Below, piece by piece: positions 1 to 12,233 of a DNA stretch of 64,000 nt. How positions within the stretch are numbered: position 1 is the first letter of the stretch; each line of letters starts with the position of its first letter. Made by a program: the position numbers and the translations under genes. The stretch spans positions 2,496,501-2,560,500 of the forward strand of contig JAXDDX010000055.1 of assembly GCA_034670405.1 (NCBI GenBank), read 5' to 3'. The notes beneath the pieces were generated by a model. The model saw only the letters and a list, made by a program, of their open reading frames with translations, made no database searches and was not told the DNA's origin. Source of the stretch: Hoplostethus atlanticus (Eukaryota; Chordata; Actinopteri; Trachichthyiformes; Trachichthyidae).

Positions 1-68
1 TTGTCAGTATCAATCAGTAATTCATCTAAAGTGATAAGACATTTCAAATACATGTTACCTTCTTTTAG

Positions 69-1335
69 ACACCAGAGGAGTATGACGGCTTGTCCACAGA
101 CAACAGGGTGTACTCATTCAGATTTCTGGATGAGCTGACAATGGTAGGTAGTCCAGTAGGTGGTAGCTGCTGAAGACAGGAGTGAGTCAGGAAGGTGATT
201 CCACTGATTTCCTGTTGGACTTTTCTCATCATTTGGTAATTTAGTTCAACCTGAAGAAAGAGGACAGGGCTGAGGTCGCTGATAGGAGGCAGTTTGTTGA
301 CCTCCTGAAACGAATGCTCCAGATGGATGCCAGTGAGAGGATCACACCAAGTGAAATCCTTGCACATCCATTCATCGCAATGAGCGACCTCGCCAGCAGC
401 TCCCACCACAGCTCTCAGTAAGTGTGTGTGTTTGGATGTGTGGCGTGAGTCCTTATATTGCTGCTTTGCACATCGGTTATCAGACAAGGGTAGGCGCTGT
501 AGGTGAATGATTCATCAATTGATCAACTGATTGATTGATTGGCATGCTTGTCCAGTGGGAAGTCTTGCTTCCTGGCTATGAGCATAACTGTGAGTTTCTC
601 CTTTTGGAAGGTACCTGAATGTACCTGTACAACAAATTTGAGCTAGCAGTATATGTTAACTGCATGTGTCCTCATTCAGCAGTGCTAGGGGAACTTTCAT
701 CTTGGTTCAGCCAATGCCAGACATGGCCTCCAACGAGAGAGTGTCTAGCCCCCAGGCTGTTCTGGACCCCAGCTCCCAGTCCATCTATAAACTGGCACAG
801 CCGGCTGTGACACCTGAGGAGACTCCATCGCTGGACACCTCAAAGGTAGGAATCACTGCTTGCTCAGTGTCAATTATATATTAGCAATAATGTACAGTTG
901 AAAATTCACTCAACCAGGAATGAATGTGATTATTGTTAATAGTACTAATCGTCTCCTCACAGGATGAAGCTCCAGCAGCAAGCCCCGCTGTGGACTCTGC
1001 TGTTGTGGCCACCCCTTCAGTTCCCCTGAGCAGCTCTGTTGCTGACCCCGCCATTGCTGTGAACCAGGCTGTCATAGAAAACAACAACCTGGTTGACACA
1101 AACGCTGCTCACACCACATCTGGTAAGACATTCACCTCCACTGTCTGAATTGTCAAGTCCTTCCACACTGTAGTTGATTCCATCAAGGTCACTTGAGGCA
1201 TTGACTGTCCTCTTTCGGTTTTTAGAGGTCAGCAAGCCCAAGAAGAAGAAGAAGAAGGGAGTCAGACGCTTCTTCTCCTGGTTGAGGAAGGCATTTTGCT
1301 GCTGCGGTTCGGCCAAGGTCTCACCTGGGGAGTGA
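69..1335 (+). CDS. HIPK-like protein kinase, 3' exons only (5' end outside window)
   Basis: This is the end of a serine/threonine kinase gene related to homeodomain-interacting protein kinases. Exons read 69-143, 245-417, 680-845, 963-1122 and 1226-1335, all with GT-AG borders and compatible phases, stopping at TGA 1333-1335. The first exon starts with TPEEY, as in the HIPK insert. The second holds the last kinase subdomain (FVDLLKRML, then DASERITPSEILAHPF), where Arg of ERIT is the usual subdomain XI arginine. The tail is low in complexity, rich in Ala, Ser, Pro and Val, and ends with six lysines, RRFF and a CCC cluster. That end resembles a basic, palmitoylated membrane anchor, which is inference. 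HIPK-like kinases form a large expanded family in teleosts, so no paralogue symbol is assigned. The ATP site and most of the catalytic domain lie upstream of base 1. Confidence 0.8.
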
Positions 1336-1419
1336 GACCTGTGGTCTCTATGTACGTTTTTTTCTAGCAGAACACCTGAGAACTACGCTCAGAAAATATT
1401 CACCTATTCATTCACTCAC

Positions 1420-1872
1420 CTACAACAAATCTGAGGTATCAGTATATGTTAACTGCATGTGTCCTCATTCACCAGCGCTAGGGGAACTTCCACTGAAGCA
1501 CAGCCAGGTGCCATCTTGGTTCACCCTAACTCAGACATGGCCCCCAATCTGAGTGATGGGGAACCTGAACAGGACAGGAACTGCCCCCAAATTAGGTAAG
1601 ATTATTTCCTCCGGAGCTCCACTCCCCCCTCAGATGAGGGTGGAAGAGGAGGGAAATGGTCCAGTTAGGCTATAATGTGAGCAGATCAGGGACCTTGTGC
1701 ATCCATATGTGAAATTTGCAAGATTTGATGACAAAAGGCATTAGTACGCTATAAGTGCAGTTTTTGATCACCAATATCAGGACAGACTTGTTCACTTTGA
1801 GCACATATTGGTCTCTGCCAAATGACATCAAAAACAATGGAGATACAAATACTGCTCTTAGAAACTTAAAAT

Positions 1873-1946
<74 letters not shown>

Positions 1947-2434
1947 TGTGTGTGTGTGTGTGTGTGTGTAGCCCCCAGGCGGTTCTGGACTCCTGGATAA
2001 AAACACCTGGCTGTAATAACTGAGGGGACTCCATCACTGGACACCACAGAGGTAGGAATCTCTGAATGAAAAATGAAAAATTGACTCAACCAGGAATGAA
2101 TGTGATTCTTGTTCATAGTACTAATGGTCTCCTCACAGGTTGGAGCTCCAACAGCAAGCCCCACTCTGCCACTGTGGCCACCCCTTCGGTTCCCCTGAGC
2201 AGCCCTGCAGGTCCCTCCCTTGAACAATGACCTGGTCCACTCCACATCTGGTAGGATATTCACCTCCACTTGTGTCTGAATTGTCAAGTCCTTCCACACT
2301 GTAGTTGATTCCAACAAGGTCGCTTTATTGTCCTCTTTTGATTTTTAGAGGTCAGCAAGCCCTAGACGAAGCAGAAGAAGGTGGATGAGGACATTCTGCT
2401 GCTGTGCGACCAAAGCCGAAGATGTGGAGTGAAG
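1420..2434 (+). pseudogene. Decayed tandem copy of the HIPK-like 3' exons
   Basis: The sequence from about 1424 repeats the stretch from about 612, including the intron preceding the third exon above. Copied exon traces are at about 1479-1596 and 1970-2050 (matching 680-845), 2139-2250 (matching 963-1122) and 2350-2434 (matching 1226-1335). The first trace has lost the acceptor used in the parent (CAG became CAC), internal bases are missing from the second, and the last has TAG soon after its start in the inherited phase. A long (TG)n tract separates two of the exon traces. The last exon still reads through a CCC cluster in another phase, so use as an alternative C-terminal exon cannot be excluded. 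A non-functional duplicate is the simplest reading. Confidence 0.65.
1874..1969. repeat. (TG)n microsatellite
   Basis: About 96 bases of almost pure TG with one interruption (TC). It lies inside the decayed HIPK-like copy. Confidence 0.95.
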
Positions 2435-2835
2435 TTCCCTATGGAGGTTTTCTAGCCAAACACCTGAGAACGACTCAGAAAATATCCACCCACGCGTGAT
2501 CGAAGACAGAAAACATTTACAGATGTAAAAGTGAACATCTGAATGAATGTGGTAGCAGCCGCACTTGAAACTTGCACTTGGCAGAACAAATTGAATCTGC
2601 CACTGCAACTTCTCAGATGACGTCTTGGGCATCACAAATGTTCAATCTGCACGTAAAATTGTTGCAGAGAATTTGATGCCCAAGTGATTAAATCTGAGCA
2701 AATATATTTCAAGTGTGCAGCTGCTTCTCTGACTTCAGATTAACGGGTGGGTGAATATTCTCCGAGTGTAAAAGCCACCATGAAGTTCTCAGGTGTTTGG
2801 CTAGCAGAAACCTTCATAGGTCTCCCTGTGGGCGA
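2433..2835. repeat. Large imperfect inverted repeat
   Basis: The segment after the decayed copy's stop codon (about 2433-2620) reappears in inverted orientation at about 2640-2835. Clear anchors are CCAAACACCTGAGAAC near 2456 against GTTCTCAGGTGTTTGG near 2785, and CTTGGGCATCA near 2620 against TGATGCCCAAG near 2676. The arms have diverged but stay aligned over most of their length. This stretch holds no gene. Confidence 0.7.
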
Positions 2836-3076
2836 CACGGTGGCCCAGTGGTTAGCACTGTGGCCTCACAGCAAGAAGGACACAGTTCCTCTCTGTGTGG
2901 AGTCTGCATGTTCTCCCCGTGTTGGCGTGGGTTTCCTCCGGGTCCCCCGGTTTCCTCCCACAGTCCAAAGACATGCAGGTCAGGTGGATTGGAGACTCTA
3001 AATTGCCCTGAAAGTGATTGACAGTCGATCTGTGTTGGCCTTGTGACGGATTGGCGACCTGTCCAGGGTCTTTCTC
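2829..3076 (+). mobile_element. tRNA-headed SINE-like repeat
   Basis: It begins GGGCGACACGGTGGCCCAGT, which contains a box-A-like TGGCCCAGTGG. It continues with the conserved body seen in many fish genomes (TGCATGTTCTCCCCGTG, TTTCCTCCCACAGTCCAAA, CTCTAAATTGCC, GGCGACCTGTCCAGG). The 3' end looks truncated near 3076. The family name is from memory of the consensus type only, so no subfamily is given. It sits at the end of the inverted repeat. Confidence 0.7.
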
Positions 3077-5055
3077 TGTCTTTCACTAAATAAACCCAGT
3101 CGCTCAAAAACAAATTCACTGTTGTCAGTTGTGTTTTAGCAGTAGTATATATTCACTTTTATTTTAGCTTTTATTCAGATGTAGTTAGTAGAAGTGGAAT
3201 GTTTCTTTCCAACAGCACAGATATGGAGACAGACTCTCTCGCCATCAAACTATGGAAGCGTATAGTTAACTTAATCCAAATGTTAATGCAAAGTGGAACA
3301 TGAAGATGCAATCCAATAGCATTTTAATTTTCCACTTTTGCATGCATCATTTGAGTCAATGAGTCAATATTCATTCAGAGAATGACTGACAGGTTGGTAG
3401 ACCATGGAAATGTTATGCAAAAGGGGGCGTTGCTTCTCACTTTTCACATTTGAATTAACATTTGAAATTTGTTAACCACGGGACATGAAAACAAAGCGGG
3501 ACATGTCATTGAAAATGCTCTCAAATGGCTTTTTCATTCACATTTTATTTTCATCTTCCTTTCATTTTTTCATTTTCCAATCTGCACTAACCTTTGGATT
3601 AAGTTAATTATACGCTTCCATATCAAACATGCATGCACATCCAACAACACACACACACACACACACACCTGGAATAAAGTTAAAGACACCCAACTTTTCC
3701 AGTTATTTTCTATTCTATTCTTTTTGACACTGGTCTAGTCAAGCTTGTTCTTTTCCAGCTTTCCTCAGCTTATCAATTGATTGCTTCAGGCTACAGCTAC
3801 TCAGCAGGGAGTGTGTTTTTACTAGATCAGAAGATGTGTAAGGTCGCCGTGACACGAATGACAATGGTCACAAAATCCCAAAAAGTGATAAATTACCGGT
3901 GTTCAGGGTAAATGAAAATGAAATATAAAAACGACTCACTGAAATCGGTTGAGAAATGTAAACGTTATAGTGCTTTTCATCCAGAAAAACCGCAGCTCCC
4001 CGTTTACTTGTATTTGTTTACAGGCCAGTCTTGCCCGGACCAATATGGCAGCGACGTTTACGTACAATCCACAGGCCAATGCGGCGTCTATGTTTATATG
4101 TCTATGTACGTCCCTGCTCACGATGCATTAACTGGTAAATAGGAAAGCTGGTAAATAAGAACAAATTTATTACAAATGTATTTGTAATAAATTATCATTA
4201 TTTTGAGATACTAAGTCATAAACAAATGTATTATTTATTACAAATACCGACCACCTCAGGTGGCATCTAGAACTAGAAAATATTGTTCGCTTCACCTTTT
4301 ATATGGTGGCTATAAATACTACTCACCTCAATCTTTAGATGTAAAACTAAAAAAACACTGCTCACCTCAGCTTTCAGGTGGTAAATACTACTATAAAGTA
4401 CAATTTATAATAGAGTGGTAGCTCAGTAAAAACCTTCTAGGTCTTATGGAAGCTCTGATTGATACTAATGGCTATTTCTTTATTTCTCTGCTACTAACAT
4501 AAAACCCATCGTCCAACCAGAAGGGTGCTGGCAATAACATTAACATTTTCATTTGTGGAAGTAAAATTCAGTAGGATTGTGAGCTCATTAGTCCATACTT
4601 ATATGGTTCTGTTATATGGTTTTATAAGTTCTGTCATATCAAACTTTATTCCATGTTTATATAAAAAAAACATTTAAAATAGAAAAACAAGGGCACATGC
4701 AGATAAAAATAAAATATAATATAAATATAACATAATGAAACAATGCAAACATTTTATTTATTTATAGGTGAAGAGCAGGACTAAATGTAATCTGTGGATA
4801 TTATTTAATTTTTTTTGTCTTCTATCAGGAAAATCTATCAGTTTTTCTTTTATACGCTTTTGAAGAGGACTACCATCATTTGCTAACATAATAATGTGGT
4901 TTTCTGAATACAAAAGCAAATGTTTTTTAGGAGTCCACATATCAAGCAGTTATATCTCTGTGCAGTGCAAGCAATGCAGGGAAAATCAATGAACAATAAA
5001 GAATTTACACCTGGTTTCCCAGTCGAGCATTTCGTGTGAAAAGTCAAATAAGAAA
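3077..5055. other. Intergenic DNA downstream of kcnv2
   Basis: No gene was recognised. A short (CA)n run is at about 3648-3668. On the - strand, an AATAAA-type polyadenylation signal for kcnv2 is plausible near 4753-4765 (TTTATTTATTTATA on the + strand), giving a 3' UTR of about 0.3 kb. The rest is AT-rich sequence of unknown origin. Confidence 0.5.
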
Positions 5056-6100
5056 TCAGTGTGGGTGAGGACTTCTGCTGCCACAGCAAATGTTGATTCT
5101 CCTCACTGTCCTCTTGACAAATCTCACTTTGCCTCGATTCTTCATGTTGGCTGTGTATTCATTTGACTTGAGTTTAGAGTAATAGTCTGAGAATTTGTTG
5201 AAGAGGATGGATATGGGCAGGCCGTTGAGGATGATTCCAAAAGAGATGCAGAAGAACGCAAAGATGCGACCCAGTGCGGTCTCAGGGTAGATGTCCCCAT
5301 AGCCCACTGTGGAGATGCTGACCTGCGGGGGGTGGGGGGGCCGGGTAAGAGAGAGAGAGCAGTCAGGGCCCATGCTGAACCTAGACCTTAACCTGAATAA
5401 GGCCAATAGCCAGGTTACTGTGGCATGTAAAAGTAGCCATGAATAAACTGATAAACATACTTTACATGCATTTCATACTTTGTCTGCTCACCTCCCTCTT
5501 TGACTGAGTAATACTAGTTCACTTCACAATAAATGGCGGAGGAAATGATTATCCCAATACTAATACAAGAGTGGGCTTGAGACTCCTTACAAACAACCTG
5601 ACGTCACAGGATATTCTACTTTTTTTGACTTGAAAAATGTACGCACATGATATCTGGAGTATAAGTTATTCTAACATTGACCCAAGTCACTGAGTAATTG
5701 AGCGACTGGGTTAAGTCATTGTCGTCTACCTCCGATACAATGGATATGATTCATAATATTGTTATTTTATTTTGCTGTATCTCGTTGTTGTCCTGGGTTC
5801 CAATGGAGAGTTGTAGTGTCCCAAGGTCTAAATGCTGACAATAAAATTCTCAAGGAAACGTGAATACTTTTTTAAAGATATTGAATATCGGCATAAAATA
5901 TCAGCTATTGCTTTTGTCAGCTTCAATTAAATATTGGTAATGCCTTTTAAAAATCACTATTGGTTGAACTGTAATTACAATCTACCTTGACTTCTTCCAT
6001 GCCAACCATTCCATTCCATTCCATTCCTTTCCTTTCCTTTCCTTTCCTTTGCTTCCTTCCTTGCTTTCCTGCTTCAAGGGCCTTGCAAACCACCCTGGTG

Positions 6101-6141
<41 letters not shown>

Positions 6142-6495
6142 AAACCACAACAAAACACTGGCTTCATAGCTCAAACTTTGTAGTGTGTTTGTGCTCTCTC
6201 TCGTTTCCATCTGCATTCATGCCCTTCCTGCTCTGTAAAATACGTTTAATCTACTTTGTTAAAAGCACTTTATCAATAAATTTTTTTCTACTTTTCTTCA
6301 CTTGAAAGAAAATATTGATTGAATATTGATTTTAGGCTCAATCTTTTATATTGCTATTGCACCATTCTGTGCCTCAAAATGCGTACGACTATACTTGTGA
6401 GACTTACATTCGTTCATTATACACCTACCGAACCTGACTAATGTCCAATAAATGCTTAACCCTGACAGAGTTTGTGCCATACTGTTCCCATTGAG

Positions 6496-6556
<61 letters not shown>

Positions 6557-8095
6557 GAGGTGACACGACCAGAGGAGGAGCTCACCTCGTTGTGCTTTTG
6601 TGCCAGGTATTCTTGTAGTTTAATCTACTAGCATTACAGAGCAGAGACACCATTCAGGGACGTAACTCTACAGCTGTCAAACATGTTACCTGTCCAAAGA
6701 TTGAACTGTTAAAAACTGAACAACTAATGCATGTTATCCTTGTATAGATTACTTACGGCTGCCCACCACCACGCGTGAGGAATGCTGGTGAAGTTGGTCT
6801 GTGGCATGTCATGCTCCACTGTGTAAACCATGGCAGAGAAGCTGAAGATGCCCATGGCAATGAAAAGGAAGAGGCAGCCCACTTGCTGGTAACACTGACG
6901 CAGGGTGAAGCCGAAAGCCCGCAGGCCCGTCGAGTGTCGCGCCAGCTTCAAGATGCGAAAGATTCGCATCAGTCTCATGATTCGCAGCACTTGCCCCAGC
7001 TTCCCCACCTGCCCCACTGCCTGCATGTCAGCCTCGTGCTTCATGTAGTTTTCCTCGTTGTCAAAGAACTCCAGGATCAGCTGCAGATACTGAGGGAAGA
7101 TGGCGATCAGGTCCACGGTGTTGAGCACGCTCCTGCTGAAGGCTCTGAGGTCAGGTGTGGACACCAGACGCAGCAGATACTCCATGGTGAAGAAGGCGAT
7201 GCACATGGACTCCACGTATTCACAGTAGGTCTTCCCGCTGAGCTGACCTTTGGGGTTTGTATACTGCATCTCCTTCACCGTGTTGAGAGTCATGGCGACC
7301 AGGGAGATCAGGACAAACAGGCTGGAGGCCACCGCCATCAGCTTAGCCAGGACAGAGGAGAAGGGCTTCTCCATCAGGTTCCAGATGGTCCGGCGCCTGT
7401 GGCCCATGAACATGTCTTGGAAGAGCTCCTCGTTCTCCTCGATCTCCACCTCAGCCTGCAGCTCCCTCTGGATCTTCAGCTGCTCGTTCAGTTCATCCTG
7501 CCTCTCCTCGAAGGAGATGCGGCAGCAGCGGTGGGTGTTCTTGATCCTCACCCCCCAGTAGTTGATCTCCTCCAGGAAGTTGCGCGTGCACAACTCGTCC
7601 TTGATCCACAGCACCCCAGTCCTGTAGAAGTTGAAGATGCTGTGGAAGACGTCCGGGTCCCTGTCGAAAAAGTACTCGTTGTTGATCACAGTGTAGTCGT
7701 CGCACAGGTCCAGCTTCATGTTGTGGTCTGTGTAGGTGGCGAGGCGCCCTATTCTGGTCTTGGGGTACTTGGCGGCCATCCTGTAAGGCTATCTGGTAGG
7801 ACTTCCCCCCAACATTGATGTTGATCATATAGTTTTTCTTGGCGGCTGAAACCTGTTTGGAGAAGGTCTGTGGTGATTCGTCATCCTCTTCATTTTCATA
7901 CTCGGCGTAAATGTCGTAGATGTCCCTGCTCAGATTCTGCATTGAGTTCCATGTCTTGATGCAACTGTCCTTGGCAAACGGAAGCATGCTGTCCACCGAG
8001 GCTCTCCGGTCATCATCTGGCCCGGTGACTTTAAAGTTGGGGAACAGGCTCCGTCTCCTGCTCCACAAGTTGCGCGCCATGCTGGTGCTCCCCAC
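5056..8095 (-). CDS. kcnv2: Potassium voltage-gated channel subfamily V member 2 (Kv8.2)
   Basis: Kv8.2 is an electrically silent alpha subunit that joins Kv2 channels in the plasma membrane. In vertebrates it shapes photoreceptor currents. Coding exons are 6757-8095 and 5056-5322, and phase 0 splice sites are clear (donor GTAAGT, acceptor CAG after a C-rich tract). Exon 1 encodes the acidic N-terminus, the T1 tetramerisation domain ([25 protein letters not shown]), S1 to S5, the S4 arginine ladder ([20 protein letters not shown]) and the pore helix. Exon 2 opens with the selectivity filter TVGYGD and continues with S6 ([10 protein letters not shown]). The match to human KCNV2 is close throughout S4 to S6. 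The total is about 534 aa against 545 in human. One extra base at about 7785-7786 breaks the frame between [10 protein letters not shown] and YPKTRIG, so the two halves of exon 1 read in different frames. MARNLW at 8080 is an alternative start. Confidence 0.93.
5323..6756 (-). other. kcnv2 intron with simple repeats
   Basis: This is the single coding intron. It contains a pentanucleotide-like run (CCATT)n then (CTTTC)n at about 6005-6050, (CA)n at 6102-6141 and (CA)n at 6498-6554. No coding signal was seen in it. Confidence 0.8.
6498..6554. repeat. (CA)n microsatellite
   Basis: Uninterrupted CA dinucleotides in the kcnv2 intron. A second pure (CA)n tract is at 6102-6141. Confidence 0.95.
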
Positions 8096-11000
8096 AACAA
8101 TGCCCCAGGCTACACGGCAGACAGCGCGCTCAGACCTGCCAGCATTACTGCTGTCTAATATCCCCTTTGCTTAAGCATGGAGGTCATGAGCAGGATGCCT
8201 CATGGCCCCATTAATGTTGCTGACTGAGAGGATCCGCGTGCTTACAGGACGCCTAAATACCATTATCCTCGCTGAGCTCCCTGGCAGAAGAGACAGTGGT
8301 TATATGGCATATCTTAACAAATGCCCCACATGAAGTTACTTCCTTTAAAGTAAATCTGTAAAATAGTGTAGGAAGTTGATATATGTGAGTGATTTAAAGA
8401 CAATAAAAACGGCAATCAATATTGTATTCATCACATCCATCTATGAATGCATAGGCACTGCACTCTTAGTCATTAATCTATGTGTAATCCCCATAGATTA
8501 CCCAAAGGAAGTCATATTCAAAGGCTATGATTGGAAAACACCTACTGCTTATCTTGTACTTTCATGTTCTCTGAGCAAAAACAATATAGCACACGTGATG
8601 ATTTTTGCTGAAAAATTACAAAACATAAGGCGGCTTTTATTTCAGTGAATTATTGCATTTGACTATGACTTGCTTGTTTATTAGTTTGCATTGCTCTACT
8701 AGGACCCCCCCCATACTGAAGGGGAGCAAAGAGGGAGTGGATACATAAAAGAGGATAAAGGCCTTAAGCATTAGCCTACTTCCCGTTTGGGGGGTGTTGC
8801 TGAGTTTTGCAGGCGTGAAATGAGTCGCGGCCACAGACTATTACAAATAATCTGCTTTTCATGTCAAAACGACACAGACTTGTCAGCTGTAAGGCTATGA
8901 CGTGTCTGGCACCTACGGAGTGAGACACTGACTTGACTAACAAGCAGTAGTGATTAAAAAGGTGTGCTTTCCCATTCAAAACAAGTCATCTACCTTACAT
9001 GTCTTTGCATGGGATGTGAATCCTCTTATTGGATATCAGATTATTGTCCTGACGATTAAAAGGGCGTCCTGACCAGAAGTGATATTCTACAAAGCCATTG
9101 GCTTGTGACATTATTAACCACATACTAGCCTTTATTAACCCCCTCTTGTGCCAACCAGTGCTAACTGGTTAACACAATGAAGGCTTTAGCTTGTTAAAGC
9201 AGTGACATTGAAATAGAGCCACCAGACTTAAGATAGTCTTGTTAATGTAGGGTGTCATGAGAACCAAGTGGGAACTGGATTTGTCATGCACACCACATGG
9301 GAGGAGGACGGGCCCAAAATGAAACTTTCAAAACATTTGGAAATTGACTAATATTGTTGTAAAGGTTTTTGACTTTTTATTTGCCTTGTAGCTTGTAAGT
9401 GATGATGTAATGACTGCCCGATAATATAATAACTTGTCAAAATGCAATAAAATGTCCCTCTAAATCATTCAAAACTGTAATAAATCCAAATATTGCAATA
9501 TTTTCTTTCCCATATAATGTAATACATTAGTATGTTAACCTGGTAACAATTACATAAGGTGTGATTTTTAAAAACAATATTACAATATCAGTCTGAAGAT
9601 GTTAGCACATTATCTGGCAAGAGGTTTTATTACCTTTGTGATGTGTGATTCGAGGGACATCATAGTATAGTTGTATACTATTACACTATTATTATTACAC
9701 TGTCCAGCAGTTATTGCATTACATGCCTTTTTCCCCAAGGATAATTTCATACCTTTGGGCTGATATTTGTGTTGTATTTGGTTTAGGGACAGAGACAAAC
9801 ACAAATATATGAGTTGCATTTTAGGACAATAATTCAAATTTAAGCTAATTTCCATCACTGATATTTTGATATTGCTTATTGATGATGTGATATTGTTTTG
9901 GTAAATGGGTACTGATTACTAAACTGATCCTAAGTTTAGTAAAGTTCAGTAAAGGCTTCATAACAAAACACTATGCACAATTTTTGAGATTATAAATGTT
10001 AAAATATTACCACTTTGTAAGCAAGCGAGCAAAGATAAACACTTCACAACTCACAGCGAATGTTACTGTGATGCTAGCAACCGTTTTGTAAGAGTGGTGT
10101 CACATTTTTTGAAATGATGAATATCTCTTTTTGGAATTAATTCCATTGTATTCATCATCCACTCAAGAAAGAACAAAATAGTGGCCATCCCTGCAATAAT
10201 TCAGTGGGCTAAGGCTCATACTAGTGTTTCCCCCTATATCTTTATGCAGCAGTAGTGGCTGCAAGTGATCTCGTTTTTGGTTCCACATTTCTTCCAGTTT
10301 TGATCCTAGTTTTATCCCAAAATTATTTATGTATTTCTCCCTGCTATGATAATGAGGCTGTCAATCAAACACATGTGGGTGGTGTTTAACACATTATTGG
10401 TTGGTCATTGTCGTGGTGCATTGCTGGTAATTGGATTAGCCTGATTTAGCTGACAGCAAAACAACTTTGTCTGAAACAATCAGTCCCGCTGCATCGTCGA
10501 TGTAGCTTGACAATGAGGCTCTACTGTAAATTGGCCACTGACAAGAAGACGGACAGAGCAAATAGTTATATGATTAACGTTGTGACATCCAGAGAATTAC
10601 GAGAAACGCCATCAAATGAAGCAGAAATGGCTTAAAAATAATCTAATGATAGAATGGACATCTCCAAGCATACATTTCACTGGGATTAATGCCATCTGCT
10701 CCCAAGATCTTGTGTTTCCTGTCAGTGACTATTGTTTGCAAGATTTACGGGTCAAATTCCCTTCAAAGCTGCTTAGTAAACCAAGAATGTAGATTATAAT
10801 CACTGTCACAGAACATTATGTGGGTACAATGGGAGTTGAGTACTTGGCATCTGGCAGCAATCCCTCCTCTCATATATATTTTCTACTATTCACATCTGGA
10901 AAACCCAAACACAGACTTTCCCTCACACAAAAAAGGTGCACTCATCCTGACCTTTGCTGATGTGCTTACAGGGTACAGTAAAAATGATGTGACACTGGGC

Positions 11001-12233
11001 ATCCTGGTGCAGGTAAACCCTGAGAGTAATGCCTGCTATCTCCAGCAGATGGCACTATCAGTGCATCATATTCACTGGCAGAAAGGCAATCCAAGCCTGT
11101 CTCTATTCTTTTTTTTATTATTGTATATTGATCCTAGCAATACAGTAAGCTGTAAGTTTATTTGAAAGGCCAGCATCATCATATGAGATATTGGATCAAA
11201 GGTAGAATGGTTTTCCTCCTGTAAAAACACCGTTTACCAAAAGGTTTTACAGTTGAAGCAATGGACCGTCTACCAAAGAGAGAGAAATATCTGATAACTT
11301 TGGAACTCTACTCTCAGCCAGGCCATGACTATGCAGGTAGGTTAGTAGAGCATAGTAGAGCTGAAATCTTCAACCTAAGGAAGGCGTGATGTATTTTTAC
11401 AAATATATGTTTTGGCCCAGAAAGCAGCCTGTATATTATATCTGAAATGTTAATCCTAACCCTACTAAGCCTAACCCTACCACAAATATGTTTACAACTC
11501 AAACCCTAACCCGCAATGTTAAATATCTCTTTAATGCTAGCTTGCAAACTACCTTAAAAAGTGTCTCTAACTCTCCCCAATATGTCTCCATGCATGAGAC
11601 TGTGAAATTAGAAGAAAGAAAGTATGATGTTTTATGACCCCGATTTTAGATTCTTCTTCTCAAACATGTTTCACATACTGCTGCATTTTCCTGTTGAAGC
11701 CATGGGGACAGCAGCCATGTAGTAGGTGCTGATTACCATTATATATGTTAGCATCTTCAAATTTATCTCAAAGTTTCAAGAGTGTATTGTCTCCTCTTGC
11801 TCCTAAGGGGGTTTTAGGAGAAACATTTCAGGTGTATGTGATCACAAAACAATAGGGGTGTGACACTCGCTCTTACTATGCTATCATGGTTATTGCTCTG
11901 TCCACCTACCTGCACTGACTGCAACAAGTTCATGCCCCTTCTCTGGGGGGGTTGTCAAAAGGCATTCTGGGAAATGTAGGAAAACACTAACTGAAGTAGA
12001 AGATGAGGCAGGTTGAAGGAAAGAAGGTACACCAAGAAAGTAAATGACAACACTTCATCACAAAATAACTCCTGCAATGCATTGAACATCACAGATTGAT
12101 GATACATCAAGAATATCTAACAATGTAAGAGGATCGTTTTAAGTCACATGACCTCCCTTCATCTCTGTAGTTGTGCATTCTCAGTGTTTTTCTAGGTGGT
12201 CTTTCATTTTTCCAGTTTTGACATTCATGTCAT
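8096..12233. other. Intergenic DNA between kcnv2 and prom2
   Basis: About 4.1 kb upstream of kcnv2 and downstream of prom2. No exon-like conservation, RNA gene or intact transposon was recognised. It is AT-rich with scattered short ORFs that show no family resemblance. The proximal kcnv2 promoter should lie within the first few hundred bases, but no convincing core element was found. Confidence 0.5.

Noticed and set aside
6775-7818. 347-codon open frame on the + strand
   Set aside because: It is the exact antisense of kcnv2 exon 1. Its Leu, His and Val-rich composition is that of a reverse-complement shadow.
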